A stretch of DNA of 64,000 bases, taken from the NCBI GenBank assembly GCA_000507305.1, contig DF241152.1, positions 1-64,000 of the forward strand. Direction: 5' to 3'. The position numbers and the translations under genes were made by a program. Source of the DNA: Breviolum minutum Mf 1.05b.01 (lineage: Eukaryota; Sar; Dinophyceae; Suessiales; Symbiodiniaceae). The notes under the pieces are model-generated. The model was not told where the DNA came from and searched no databases. It saw nothing but the letters and a program-made list of their open reading frames with translations. Of the stretch, positions 32,440 to 44,949 are shown piece after piece. How positions within the stretch are numbered: position 1 is the first letter of the stretch; each line of letters opens with the position of its first letter.

Positions 32440-32990
32440 TGTTCGTCGATAACACTGAATGATGTAAGGTGAGGGTGGTGGCTAATAGGCGCATGCGCAC
32501 ATGTCGGAAGTGAAGCCAAGATGCGTAGTCCTTCCTTGGCAAAGCCTGTCAACGTCGGACAGCCCAAAGCCAGAGAGTACAGTAACTTTATACACCTCTG
32601 TCTGTTAAACCAGCATGGCAACCAAAAACCCAGCATAAGAGTCTGCAAAAGGCATTAATTACCAGAGTGTCTTCGTCACGTGACATCAAACAACCAGAGT
32701 CCTTTGTGATCCTGTGCCAGAAAAACTGGCAGACTTGACAGCCTGCCAACTTCAGTACTACACCGCAATATGCACATGAATCCAGAATACACATTCCTTT
32801 CAGATTCTTTCTGCAATAAAATTTCTTTAACTTTATTGCTTCTGGGTCCGAGGGTGTTGGTTGTGCGCCACCCCCTTCACACCCTGCCTTCTGTAGGCAG
32901 GAATCCAAAAAATGACCTTCACACCCGGAGGTGTCCAAACAGCGGAGCACTGTGGAAGTGACCTTCGGCAGCTCTGAAGATGCCCTTAGG
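32440..32990 (-). CDS. Possible upstream exons of the RBR gene or a separate gene
   Basis: Two coding-like stretches: about 32930-32985 (SSELPKVTSTVLRCLDTSGC, ending at a GT donor) and about 32668-32740 (GCQVCQFFWHRITKDSG, ending at a GTAATT donor). About 32480-32580 is also open (SLALGCPTLTGFAKEGLRIL). Their cysteines could belong to the RING1 part of the neighbouring ligase, but spacing does not match a RING well. Confidence 0.35.
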
Positions 32991-33439
32991 AAGCCAAACT
33001 GTCAAGTGAAAAACCCATCCCTATCCATCATTCCTTAGGTTTAAAGAACGCAAATAGAGGTATCTTAACATGTTATAATTTTAGAATTACAAATACAAAT
33101 ACATTATCAATCATTATCACTAGTATTGAATATGATGATTCTAAACGATAGTCTTGACAAAAGCGAGTACCATTGCATCATCAATCATCATGCATCACTC
33201 TCTTTCTCCCTGGGGTGCCCAAATTAACTTGCCATACACTGCGGGTCCTGTGGCATCTCGACAGTATCACTCACATCCAAGAACATACCATCCAAACACG
33301 CAAATAGAGACCATTCATCACGCTCAATCCTGCTGCTTTTCTGCGAATTCGATTTTCAACGCGTGCCACTATAGTTCACCCAGAACCTATTAAAAGCAAC
33401 GTTTTGCCACACCAACTCAGCCACGAAACGAACTACCGG

Positions 33440-33635
33440 AAGAGAGGTTCAAGGTAAATAGGCCCTGCCCAAAGAACTCCAAAGCTGCTCGCTTTACGCA
33501 GGGGATGCAAAAGCCATGGCCCTTGGCAGCACTACATCTCAGCTCCTCCTGGGAAGAGGGTTTTCATCCAAGGGCATCGGAGAGAAGTCAGAAGCCATGG
33601 CTTCGTCTCAGTTCCTATCTACTGACTGGTAAAAT
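33440..33635 (+). CDS. Coding-like stretch, strand uncertain
   Basis: On plus it reads ELQSCSLYAGDAKAMALGST and SEAMASSQFLSTDW, ending at a GT donor (GACTG|GTAAAA). On minus the same DNA contains an ATG in good context (MASDFSPMPLDENPLPR) ending at CCCAG|GA. Both readings look like protein and only transcripts can decide. Confidence 0.3.
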
Positions 33636-33719
33636 GTACAACTATGATGATGATATACTAGAATATACTAGATGCAAACAAGAAAGCGTTTTGCTGGAAA
33701 GCACCGGGTGACCGAATAA

Positions 33720-34340
33720 ACTACTGTGTAATGTAATGTATATAGACTAAATTTAATCTAAATTTAAATAGCGTATGGTCTTGATTTACATGTAACCTGC
33801 AGCAGTTCGTCCAACATAACGTTCATGATGCTTCAATTATACTCAATGCCAAAGCAGAATACGGTTCAGAATGCGCATTCCTGTAATACTTTCCGAATTC
33901 CAAAGGCCAGTAGATTCTTCTAGATATAATCTTCTTTATTCATTATTCCTTGCGCGAGCAAGGGTATGTGACCGGTATGTGGAGCATCTGCAAGGCGCAA
34001 GAATCAATTGTGTGATCATCATAACATCTCTCAAATTAGATTGAATCCCGTATACGTCGCAAGTTGCTGTTTCATGTCTGAAATAAGTCCACGAGTCTAA
34101 AACACATGCTAATTATTAAATTTAGCGGCGGCTTGTACATTGTGTGACCGAAGGAAGGGGAATGGAAGGAGGACCCCTGGCCCTACCTTGTTTCAATCTG
34201 GTTTCTCAGATGTCGGCAACATTTCACACATGACGGACCGCGGGCATGGTGAGTTTTTGCTCGGCACTTCTTGGGATTTTATCGTTTCTTTTCGTTTTTT
34301 GCTTGTAAAACCCAAATTCTGCCCACCAGCACAATACCAA
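33720..34340. other. Mostly non-coding, one possible plus-strand exon
   Basis: AT-rich DNA; about 34140-34249 is open on plus and ends at a canonical GTGAGT, but no family is recognised and the neighbouring evidence is for minus-strand genes. Confidence 0.3.
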
Positions 34341-34359
34341 CTTCAATCTGCACAAAAGA

Positions 34360-35000
34360 TGCAAATGCTCAACTGGTCTAACGCCATTTTTTCACTCCTC
34401 GACTCCTCCGATGTCCCACCGACCCTGACGGAGTTTGGCATCTCCTCGGGCAGCAACTCATCATCGAAGCAGCAGCCACAGGTACCAAGACCACCCACAG
34501 CTTTTAGCTGAGCGATTCGTCCTTGTCTCACCTGAAAGTGCTGCCAACAGTTAATGGTGTTGATGATTAATGTCAATGGCACCTATACAGAAAAGCTATT
34601 ATAGTATTAAGCTGAGATAGGGAATGATGGGGATGTATACACTTATATACACTTGTCACTTATGACTCTATGACTGATCACTTTATTTCCTGACTTCTTT
34701 CTCATCCACTCCATCAGGAATTACCTGCCGTAATACCATCCTACGAAGTGTTTTCATACTGGAAACTTTACCCATCCACTTGTGCCAAACTCAACGTCAA
34801 CTCGCATCAAGGGTGGTATATTCGATCGCCACCTGCTTACGCTTTGCCAAGGCTTTGTGGATCGCCACCGCATCGCTGCCAAGCTCCATTTCCTGGCAGA
34901 CAGAATATGGCAGCAAGACATCCATCAGGCCATCAAAACCCCTACCGAGAGGATTTGTTGATGACATCTGGTCTTCGATTGTATCATGGGTCGTTGATCT
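34360..35000 (-). CDS. Two exons of an unrecognised gene
   Basis: About 34805-34985 reads TIEDQMSSTNPLGRGFDGLM then ELGSDAVAIHKALAKRKQVA, a clear helical exon. About 34365-34515 reads CFDDELLPEEMPNSVRVGG followed by SRSEKMALDQL. No domain is recognised. The opposite strand is also open in part of the region but is less protein-like. Confidence 0.5.
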
Positions 35001-35543
35001 GACATGTGAGAACGTAGACAGAATCAAAACATGAAACATACATGAAACTACATATATTATATACTATATCATTACTTCTAGATTCTTCCCCTTTGGAAAA
35101 GCATGGTGCTCTTGTTGTTCGTTCTGACAGATGCGTAGTTATGAATCTGAACGCGTACACTCCAGTGGCAAAAGCATCCACGCAACACAACACAACTATG
35201 AGTGAAAGAATTGCGCACAACATCGCTCACACTAAACCCGGCCCTGTCCTTCTTCAGAATGTTGGGTATCTCGCAAGGTGGGCCCGGTTTGATGGGTCTT
35301 TTTCCCTTGTTTCTATTCACTTCGGCACTGTCCTGCACAATCCCACAATCAAGTACTTGGTACTGCAAACAACCATGACAAATGGGCCTGAATTCCTGAA
35401 GAACTGAATGTGGCCGTCTGCGACTTGTGTGGCAAGCAACATCCAGCAACTGTAAAGTGGCAATTATTTGTTTTCTGCAGCCCCATCTATGGTGTCAAAT
35501 TATTAGCTATCATCAGGATCCATCATCTACTATAGGTCATTCA

Positions 35544-36623
35544 TCAGTTCTCCTCAATGATGGCGCGGGCCTCACAGTAGGAGCCAGCCTGGACATAAAA
35601 AGGCCAAAAAAGGCAACATATATCCTAAAAATATCCGAAAATATCAGAAATTCATACAAATTCTCATTGAATTCAATGAATTGTTCAATGCATATCACGA
35701 TCTTGCCGCCCTCTTGATAGCTTGTCACGCCTGCCCGAAGGCTTCTCGAACCAACGTCACGGGTGCTCGACGGAATTCTTGAAGCAAGGCATGAAGTGCA
35801 TGTACACGGTAGGCCTTGTATGCTTCAAACCGTTCCAAGGTGCTGCATGGTGCTGTGGGCTTTCTCTATGGTAGCCTTGAAGGGAGACATAAGTTTTGCA
35901 TAGCTTAGCGCGTAAAAGAGCTACAGAAATTACACTACTTTACCAATGCTATAGTGTTCAATGGTTCACTAACACCGCTAGATGTACATGACGTCATGAA
36001 TCGTCATGATATTGCCGTGATAACCCATGATGTGTTATGCCTGCACACCTGACATCAAAAAATCATAATGACACCACACATCACCACAATGATCCCAAAA
36101 TCGTCCAAGGCATCACCTCGGCTGACACGTCATCATAGGAGTCAGCTGCCAAGTTTTCCAGCAATTCATCTCCTCTCTGGCAACGCGCCCACCTTGGAAG
36201 CCGTTTTGACCAGGGTGCAAGGGGGGACCTGAAATGTGATTGATATTACATCATCAATCATCATCGTCAACTTCAGAAATCACATTGATTGATAGCCTAT
36301 TGTGAAGTATAGAACGATATGACTAAGCCTATGAAGTGCCGAGAACAGATTGAAATGTCTTTCGGAAAAAGACCCAGTGCAAATTTGGCCACTTGCACAA
36401 AGGAAACAACCGAAAAAGACTCAACACTTCACCAAAACCAAAATATCAAAATCCCGACTATGACTTTTCGCATCTGTTCCAACATGATGATTGTTTCAGC
36501 AAATGCCCCCGGCTGTTTGCAGCTTTCTGGGCATTTCTTCCACTTCTTCCTTTGCAGCTTCCGAGAGTGGCTCTGTCCAACTCGATGCATGGCCGAGAGG
36601 ATCCAAGTCATCCAAGTTCCAAC
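35544..36623 (-). CDS. C-terminal exons of an unrecognised helical protein
   Basis: Exons 36521-36623 (NLDDLDPLGHASSW, EAAKEEVEEMPRK), 36117-36228 (SKRLPRWARCQRGDELLENL, DSYDDVSAE), 35731 to about 35867 (STLERFEAYKAYRVHALHAL, FRRAPVTLVREAFGQ) and 35544-35588 (AGSYCEARAIIEEN then TGA). Phases agree at every junction; donors are GC, GT and GC. The protein is acidic and mostly helical. I do not recognise the family; the small gene at 37631 just upstream could contribute its N-terminus, but phases did not match. Confidence 0.6.
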
Positions 36624-37630
36624 CTCAAGCAGGCCCGGAGCATGGCAGGCATTGGTCGAAGTGGAAGTCTTTTGGTTGGGTGGATAGCACAAAACCATAC
36701 AAGACTTAAAAAGATCATGAAGCTGCCCCTCAAAAGCATAGGCTGTCTACAAATCATATCAAATCATGGCAACACGTCTCAAAACCAAGTGACAACCAAA
36801 TTGGATGCCGAAGCGAAAACCCTTCGCATCGCATCATCGCACGTTTCATATTTCATATCACAACTTCCAGGTAGGTCAACCATCATGTAAGAGCGACTTT
36901 CAGAGACCAAAAGCAATTGGTCCGAGAGCTCAACTCGTCTACCAGTACTGATTCAGCCAGTGGTTTTCATCACTGCGCAGCTACTTTTTTTTTAAGGTTT
37001 CTTTTATATGCTTAGCATAGCGGCAAAACTTGCGCTTTGCATACAGATCAAGGGAAATACAAGTTCTGGCTGCAGGAAGCTGCAAGACTTTTTCACATCT
37101 ATACAGCTTGAAGCGGGTTGCAACTCCAACCGCAATCTGGCACATACTGTCAACTATGATACCCAGTCCTACGATCTTGTTTACTACCCTGTGATTTGGG
37201 ATTCTGGTGCTCTTTAGCTCCCCAATTAGAAGGGAAATAGATCACCCCTAGCTCCTTACACTCTAAATCGCTCCCCCCAATAACACAGCCTACCTTTATC
37301 TCGAAGGGTTCAAACAAAATCCTTAGCCAAGCATCTTGGTGTACGCTTTCGTTTTCTCGTCACAGGACTGTCAGAGTCCACCTGAACCAACAGTACATCA
37401 ATCTCACCTCTGAGCACCAACAAATCTTGGCAATGAATCTCCTAATGTTTACCTATTTAAATCGTTAATGAATAATTGGCGGTGACTATACATATTGTAT
37501 ATATATAATTATATAAACATTATATAAACATGTAGCATGTTGAATGTGTTGATCTGCTGTTGTTTTAATGATTTTCTTGGTAGTAATTCACACATGCCAT
37601 TCTGCTGAATAGATGTGCAACTTGCCAGCT

Positions 37631-37880
37631 CTACAACCACAGCTCTAATAGCTCTACATCCACAGCCTGCACTGGCGCTGAGGAAACGTCCAGCATGTCC
37701 TCCTCGGCAAGACTCCGCGCCAAGGCCTGGAGATGTTGGACATCATCCATCCTCGTTGACTCGTTGACCTACCTGCCAAACTGTTGTTTTGTCTAATTTC
37801 CAAGGGGCTTCATCGGCCAAAATCTGTTGGGCTTCATCTTGGAGTATCAGCTCGAGATCATCCACATCCACAACCGCCAT
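37631..37880 (-). CDS. Small acidic protein with a 46-nt intron, or N-terminus of a larger gene
   Basis: ATG at 37878-37880 is preceded in frame by a TGA, so the start is well defined. Exon 37773-37880 reads MAVVDVDDLELILQDEAQQ and ends TTVWQ at GTAGGT; exon 37631-37726 starts after CTCCAG with ALARSLAEEDMLDVSSAP and ends in TAG. The result is 67 residues, rich in Asp/Glu/Leu. The intron would be only 46 nt. The stop could be avoided by an upstream donor, in which case this is the start of the protein encoded from 36623 downwards. Function unknown. Confidence 0.5.
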
Positions 37881-38598
37881 GGGTCACGAACCATGGGAGA
37901 TTGCCGTTTTCTTGTGATGCCTAGAGTCTTGAAGGCAACTGTTTTGAGGATCTTTGTGCTGAAATCCAGCTGGGTAGGTCACTTCAATGTTCCAACAGCT
38001 TTACTCCCGTCTCAGCTTGACCTTCATCAATCTTAGCACGTATGGATCAAACTGCCGTCAACGGGACATCTTAACGGATGCCTTGTTCTTGCTGCTAGCA
38101 TATGGACTGCGTGCATTGTGGTGGGGCAGGGAACTGGCTAATGTTTTACTATAATACGTCACGTAAGTCTTACGTCCTTTGCTAAATCTCAATGCACAGT
38201 CTGTGAGAACAGCTGATGATAAGGCAAGCCTTATACTTACTGTATATACACAATATATGTCCATTTTGTGAGAAAATCAGCATCAATGACATCAAAATAT
38301 AGCAGGTCATCTCATGTGGTGTGCCCTTACTTTCCCTGCATCTGCGTGAGCCTGATTTTTGAGCCCAAGGTAAATGAACAAAACCAACCAATCCAGGTCC
38401 AGGAGGGCAAGCGATGCAATACGCCTGATTCAAAATGCACTGCATGTATTGACATGTGGGCCCCATGTATTGACAAGCACAACCGCACATTTTCAACGGC
38501 AGTGCTGGCAGCAGCACATCCCAACAGAGTCACTGGATCTGCACCTATCACCGGTGCCAAAAAGGAAATGAACTGACTGCTGCATAATACAAAGTGGT

Positions 38599-39426
38599 AT
38601 GGAATTGGGCAGTTGTGCAAACAAAAGAAACTATAGACACTCAAAACCTGGACCAAACTATTTGTTGTACTTCAATTCCATCAACCCAAAAGCTGCCTCT
38701 GACGACCTTGCCGGCATCAGCTCAGAAAATGGCACGCCGACACCTCGCAACACCCCAGCCCACTGCCACTTCACGCGTGGCGTCTGGCAAAATGTGGGAT
38801 GGCAGGATAAATCCTGCATGATTGAACAAGTGGGGAGCTTGGAACTAACAATTTCGCCCCATCCAGTTCGAATCTACCGCACTCACTCTAGGCAAACAAA
38901 CTATTTTGAACAAATGGCATGTCTGAGTCTATGGAGCCTATGGTCTACACATAATTATATTAATATGTTTCGTATTTCTGTGATATCCCATGAATTGCCT
39001 CATCCACACCAAACAGAGTCCCTATTGTATCTTGCCGTGACAGCTGCATCTCCAGTCAAACCTCTGAAAAAGCACCGCAGGTTTGGGATGCTTACTTCTT
39101 GTCTTTGGAATAAATTTGTGACCAGCAGGTGGCTCTGCATAAGGCACACTTTTTCAATGCCTGCGCTACACGGAAATGATCCGAAATGTACTAAAGCATC
39201 TCTTTGGAAGCCACGCACTTTGGCGTTTTTTTACCTTGAACTTAGGAATCATAGCAGCAGAGTCACCAGTTCTGCACCTAACATCTCAAAGCGGTGGACG
39301 ATGCAACTCAACCTATTGAGACCACCTCTTCTTGCTCGCTGCATCGGATCATTTATGCCTTCAATGCACCTGAAGTGCCAGCGCTGCCGTACTTGCGCAC
39401 ACCGGAAAGCCTTGGCCATGTCATAG
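38599..39426 (+). CDS. Long plus-strand open frame, unrecognised
   Basis: An uninterrupted frame of 275 codons, unusually long for non-coding DNA of this composition. The part at 38690-38810 (ASDDLAGISSENGTPTPRN) and the end (LKCQRCRTCAHRKALAMS) look protein-like, whereas the middle is less so. Within it the minus strand has a 57-codon frame from ATG 39419-39421 that also looks real (AQVRQRWHFRCIEGINDPM). I cannot decide between an unspliced plus gene, several exons, or chance. Confidence 0.3.
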   Translation: MELGSCANKRNYRHSKPGPNYLLYFNSINPKAASDDLAGISSENGTPTPRNTPAHCHFTRGVWQNVGWQDKSCMIEQVGSLELTISPHPVRIYRTHSRQTNYFEQMACLSLWSLWSTHNYINMFRISVISHELPHPHQTESLLYLAVTAASPVKPLKKHRRFGMLTSCLWNKFVTSRWLCIRHTFSMPALHGNDPKCTKASLWKPRTLAFFYLELRNHSSRVTSSAPNISKRWTMQLNLLRPPLLARCIGSFMPSMHLKCQRCRTCAHRKALAMS

Positions 39427-39604
39427 CATCAAAATGAACATCACTGGAGCGCACTTTCAATCACAACACCACAAAAAAATCTTGTTTGATTTGGAAAGAC
39501 CAACTTGCCGCAAATGTAACTAGTGTCAGTTTGATACAGCTGATTCCTTTGCTGTAGGGACTCAATGCAAAGGGAGCACCACAAAGCTTCTTCAAATCCC
39601 AGGA

Positions 39605-39815
39605 TGCGGGTGCAAGGAGTCCAAGGAGCAAGTGCTCAAGATTTCTTCTGAGCCATCGACTTGTGACTCGCTACATCAAGAGCTTGTTGGAACTGATCGA
39701 AAAGGTCTTGGCCAAACGTGAACTGAACGCTGCCACTGCCAAGCAACACATGGCAATCAAAATGTCAAAGGCCTACAGCTGCTACTCACTCCAAAAAGGC
39801 CGCCGAGAGATCCTA
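39605..39815 (+). CDS. Plus-strand helical exon, unrecognised
   Basis: Reads SRFLLSHRLVTRYIKSLLEL then EKVLAKRELNAATAKQHMAI and SKAYSCYSLQKGRREI; strongly helical and basic. The minus strand and other plus frames contain stops. The downstream limit is probably a GC donor after CTCCAAAAAG. It may belong with the open frame at 38599-39426. Confidence 0.5.
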
Positions 39816-40089
39816 TTGTCAGTTATCTGTTGGGTCTTAGCACGGTACAAAACTGGGCCACTTCAGAATCCGCGACGCACAGCTCACCTCTGCAATGAGC
39901 AAAAGCAATTAAGATTGTGCCTGTGTGTGTTCATGATATACAAATAATGTACATGTATAGAATGTCATATTGATGTTATATCTTTGCGATTGTTGGCGCG
40001 TGTGTATGCCCCAGTCACATATAGTCACTAAGTGTGTAAAACACTAAGACTATTGTGACCCAAAGGACCCTCCATCATCAATCATCCCA

Positions 40090-40900
40090 TCATGACCCTG
40101 ACCCTATCGTGCGTTTCCACGCTTCTTAACGGAAGAACTGGCCACACAGCACGTTCAACCGCCTGAGGCAATTCGACTGCAAACCTCTGTAGCTGCATGT
40201 AGCAGCTCGCCATGTCGCAGCATCGACAATGGCCTCGAATGTCGACGTCAAGTGCTTCGGGCGTGTGCCGATCGGTTTCCAAAAATCATAAAAAATCCCA
40301 AGCACCGCGCATGCAATGCGGGTTGAAGAAGGAGATGGAGCACCTCAACTTTCCAGGTTTTTTGTGGCTGCAGTTGGTTTATGTTCCAAATAGTATCTGT
40401 ATGGCATCAGGTGCAGCCAGCAAAAGCTAGCAGAAATACATAGAAGTGTGGTATATGAACATGAAAATACATGAAACAGTTGTGACTAACATTTCTGCAA
40501 ATTAAGCATCACCTGAATGTGTCATGACATCCATGCCCCAAGTTGCAGTCTTGGAACTCTTTGGCCCAAAGGTGCTGAGCATCTTCAGGCGACATCTCAA
40601 TCCTTGAGTTGGGAAAATGATGATAAGATATTGATATGGCCCAATCGAATGACCACGATCTTTCTACGCTACACCGGCCTGTACAATAATCAGGATGCGT
40701 TCCCCAGAGGAGAAATCATCAACCAGTAAAGGAACCAATTTTGACACCGCCTGAAAACCCACCCAAAATGCTTCCAAATTAAACAACTCAGGTCTAGGCT
40801 TTGCAGAACTGGTCACCAAACGACCTCCGAGAGCCAAAACCTGTGGACTGGATTCTGAATCCAAGGACTTTCTGATGAGAAACATTTTTTTTTGAACCTG
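40090..40900 (-). CDS. Exons of an unrecognised gene
   Basis: About 40695-40895 reads MFLIRKSLDSESSPQVLALG, FNLEAFWVGFQAVSKLVPLL and FSSGERILIIVQ. About 40513-40600 reads MSPEDAQHLWAKEFQDCN and ends TTCAG|GTGATG. This fits in phase with a short exon near 40275-40330 (CSISFFNPHCMRGAWDF). About 40090-40285 reads PEALDVDIRGHCRCC then QRFAVELPQAVERAVW in another frame. No family recognised. Confidence 0.45.
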
Positions 40901-41701
40901 AAAACAACATCATGAATCATCACAGAATATCACATCAGCATATATGCAGCATAACTTACACCAAGGACTTATGCTGATGCTGAAGGAAAAAAACAACGTC
41001 CCTGAGGTTGAAAACCCCAATGAGGCTACGAAGAAGACTCTGTTGCCGTGGTGCTGGCTCTAAGGCCTAAGTCCAACTGCACCGACCGGCGGAAAGTTAT
41101 CAAGTCATCACTGGGTGATTCCTGGGATCCTTTGGAGGGTCACTGTTGTTAGAAAAACCACAACTCTTATGGGGTGTAAAGTGTAAAGGTGTTCTTTCTG
41201 TAAAGGGTTTGACAGAAGTTCTTTATGAAATTCCTTTGGGTTTATGGAATACCATCAAATGGGGTTTGATGAAAACCACGACTTTCAGCAGGTATGTTCT
41301 TGACACCTGACTACCTGACTTACCTTCGAACAAAGTTATCTTTTATCATGAACACGTACGGGTTCATCTATATCATTGATTTCATCCACGCCATATTGCT
41401 ACCAACCTCAACAAGAAGTGTGCAGACCCTTCAGATTTGTCTGTACACTGTAAACTATGAACATATCATATCATCTTCTTCCAATTATTGACAATTTACA
41501 AATGGAAGGAACGCACAAATGTTCCACAGAAAACAAATGAGAATTCAGACATGTTAAGATTTTGCTTGAACATTCTGTTTGATTCTCTTACTAATGGAGG
41601 GTAAACACAAATGTCTCAGAAATATTCTGCTGAACATTTTCAGATGTTTGAAAATTCTGGAATTGCTTTGCTCTTACACACACGAGAAAAAATCGCTGAG
41701 C

Positions 41702-41850
41702 CTAGACTTCAAGTCCCATGGGATCTCCAGCAGTTTTGCAATCTGAGGCAATCACCACACAAGCAGCATCCATGTCACCCGCAGCGTCAAATGCCCTCTC
41801 CTGAGACTCGATTTCTTCGCCCGGGGGCCCCAGCTTAGCAGGATAAAAGG
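41702..41850 (-). CDS. Exon of an unrecognised gene
   Basis: Reads FYPAKLGPPGEEIESQERAF then DAAGDMDAACVVIASDC, ending GLE before either a GT donor or a TAG stop at 41702-41704. Amino-acid composition is clearly protein-like; no family recognised. Confidence 0.5.
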
Positions 41851-42245
41851 CACAAATGGATACAATCAAGCCACAAATTTACAATAGTCTTCCGCGCTGC
41901 TGGGATCCGACTAGGTATGGCACAATGGCACAACATGATCCAACTACTGGTACTCCTAGCACCTTCCACCCCACCGAGTGTCCTCAGGGCCTAAATCCAT
42001 ATCCAGTGCCAAGATCACGTCGACACCAACGCCTCCTGTCTGATCCTGCACCTAGGCACTTGGAAGGAAGGTGTAAGATCATTGTAAGATCATAATATGA
42101 TCTCAGTAAATCACAACTCCTACATGGAACTGGAAGTAGGAATAAATTAATATAGAAATACAAATGCTTTCAATCTGTGATAGCAGTCAAATATAATTCT
42201 TGATATGGATTAATATGTGGTGACACATGCTGACATCCGCAACAC

Positions 42246-42838
42246 CTAAGTATGCATCTATTCGCCTCTGCAATAAGCTGCTGCAACACTGTCGCCGTTG
42301 TCCCACGTCGCCCTTCCAAGTGGTCCTGTGGCAACGAGTCCAACGCCGACAAATCTGATAATAGCGATAGAAATGGATCATCTGACCTTCGAAATAATCT
42401 AAAAGAATGACCATGTTGCAAGATGGATCCGAAGCAGCAAAACAACCCGTAGTCCTCGACTGACAAGCACACCGTGTTGTCCAGAAATGTCTGGGTGATT
42501 CCTGGGGTCTGCGAATGTCAAGCAGAACATATGACCTCCCAAACCTGCGAAAATGCTAGAACCTGCAGGCTAGACGTGGCCGGACTTTGCTGATGGCAAA
42601 TCACTGAAAAGGTCTGAATTGCTTAACATTTGTATATCCTTTCCATTTCTATGCCTATTTCCCGCCTTCACTAAGAAGAGGCTTCAACGCCGCATGACGC
42701 CTCTCGACCAAGCTGAATTCGATACAAGTCGACATGGATTTGATTGGCGACTCGCTGAGTCCATGGCTCCAAATCCTCTTTGCGAAGCTCGCCGGTCAGT
42801 AACACCAAGTAGAGTGGACCACACCAGGAGTCGCCTCA
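42246..42838 (-). CDS. Two exons of an unrecognised gene
   Basis: About 42675-42838 starts after GTGAG and reads WCGPLYLVLLTGELRKEDLE then RVANQIHVDLYRIQLGREA. Exon 42246-42501 starts after CCCCAG and reads FLDNTVCLSVEDYGLFCCFG, LFRRSDDPFLSLLSDLSALD and TTATVLQQLIAEANRCIL, ending at a GT donor. They can be joined in phase through a GC donor inside the first. Not recognised. Confidence 0.55.
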
Positions 42839-43384
42839 CAAAACAAAATTCAAAATAAAGATACCCACAAATCACAATCAAATCACTTCAACTGGCAGTT
42901 TCTCGCAAATTGGCAACACACTGGAAGTTTAGAGGTATAAACTGAAGCCACCAATCTGGGCCAACCAAACTGATGAGCAAGCGTTGCAAAATAAAGATGG
43001 CGTCTTCCAAACGCGGTGCTAAAAGCAGTAGGGCCTGAAACGGGCACCCTCGGCATTTTCAAAAAGATGTGCTACAATAGGATAATAGTGGATAATGTAT
43101 ACATTGAATTGATATTACAGTATATTTTGGTATCCAACGGATGGCCCTGCATGCGGAATAATTCAGTATACGGCAGTATACGTAAATACAAATCTCCATT
43201 CTCTAGAACGGCACCATCGAAAAACCATTGTTTGGACAGTCACATTGCATGTACATGCATGAATGAGACTTGTTGGATCTTGATCAAGAATGCCATGTCA
43301 ACAATAAGATCAACATAGATCAACTAATAGTGTTTAATTTGATTCCAATTTGACATAATACTTTTCAAGAGAGTGTCCCAAAAG

Positions 43385-43500
43385 ACTTCCAAGTGGAAAG
43401 GCACTGGTCCTGTGTAGGCTGGAGGCGTAGCTGCACGGCAACACACATCAATGCGCCTCGTTCGCCCAAATGTTGCATTTCTGCCATACCAATCATACCA
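43385..43500 (-). CDS. Exon of an unrecognised gene
   Basis: Reads IGMAEMQHLGERGALMCVAV then QLRLQPTQDQCLSTWKSF. Clearly protein-like helix; boundaries approximate; probably upstream exon of the gene at 42246-42838. Confidence 0.5.
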
Positions 43501-44059
43501 AAACATGGGAGCACAGAATCATTTCGGATTGCCCAGTCTTAGTGATCTTAGTGGCTCGCCTCATCCCAGTTTCAACAATCTGTCAAAATGAGATGATCTC
43601 CAAACATCTCCAAATCTTGTCATATGTTACTAATATTACCGTCACTTGTTTCATATTGTTTCCAACTGCATCTTGGCTGCTGATCATGGGAGGCACGTGC
43701 GCCAGAATGGTTGTAGGCTGAAACTTGGTGGTTTCGACCTATGCAAACTTCCATCGCTGGAAAATGGTTTTGGGAGGCGGGGGTTGTTTTAGGGTCGTTT
43801 GGCATTCACTTGCCTCCGAAGTATAGCAAAACCTAAACTATACAGTACTAGTTGGTACGAGTAGAAGCTGCAACAAAACTGCCTATATCACACAAGTTAT
43901 ACTTACATAACTTACATGTCTGATCTATTCTGGTTCTTTCAATCTGTCCACCTATATTGAGTATATCATCACACATCCTTGTTCATAGTCAAGGTATTTG
44001 CCTTTTGAGATTCTCAGATTTGGACCAATCCTTCAAGTGGGATCAGCACAGAATAGTGA

Positions 44060-44691
44060 GCACCTCAACAATACCGAGAGTCAGCGAGTTTCCAGCTGCT
44101 GCCATGAAGCAATATTCCGAATATTCTAATAAAATATATTATATGCTATTCTATTTATCATCCATTTTTCATAGAATGTTGGAGATGCCACCAACAATTG
44201 CCATGTCTCAGCGTCGCACACAAAGTCTCGCAATAGCATCCGCCACTGCACTCTGCCTGTCATCTCAAAAATCAAAACCAAACTCCATCCGAGTTAGTCA
44301 AGTGCCTTGCCCAAACCTCGAGGATGGCCCACATGTGTGGATTCATCTAGTTGGAATCGTGCATGAATCAACTCTAGAATATCATATCGATCTGTCTCAA
44401 TTAAGCCAGTAACATGGAATGATCAACCAATTGAAATGTCAAATTACAGTAATCGTTAATTCTGATTCTGTCATAGCTTCCTGATACATGAAAATCAATT
44501 CTACCTTCCGATACCTTCCTCATACATCAAAAAATTGTGTGGACTGCTGGTAGGGACTCCGTTTTGCATCAAATGGAAAACGTGGGTCCCACCAGTGGGT
44601 TTCCAGCCCCCGGGGTGGCCTCTGGTGGTCGGAGACCCACAACCAGTTCGCCCACTCGAAGGCCACGGACAAACTTTCCCAGAGACAGCAC
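44060..44691 (-). CDS. Three exons of an unrecognised gene
   Basis: Exon 44620-44691 starts after GATGCAG and reads VLSLGKFVRGLRVGELVVGL then RPPE, ending at a GC donor (CAGAG|GCCACC). About 44157-44270 reads MTGRVQWRMLLRDFVCDAET then WQLLVASPTFYEKW. About 44065-44110 reads AAGNSLTLGIVE at a GT donor. No domain recognised. Confidence 0.5.
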
Positions 44692-44949
44692 CTGCATCGC
44701 AGTGGAAACTCATACAACTGATGAACATGGACAGCAATATACGGGAAATTATATGGCAATATCACCTTCAACAGGGGGTATATGCATGTATAATGTTAAA
44801 AACTGCCATCATTAAAGACAATCATGCGCAATATTCGAAATAACCAGGCATTTAACTTGACCATGCAAAAATGACTGCAAATGCCGTCCTTCCCCATTAG
44901 TGGTAGCTGCTGGGCCAATAAGAGGCGACGTATTGACTAGCATGCCCAT

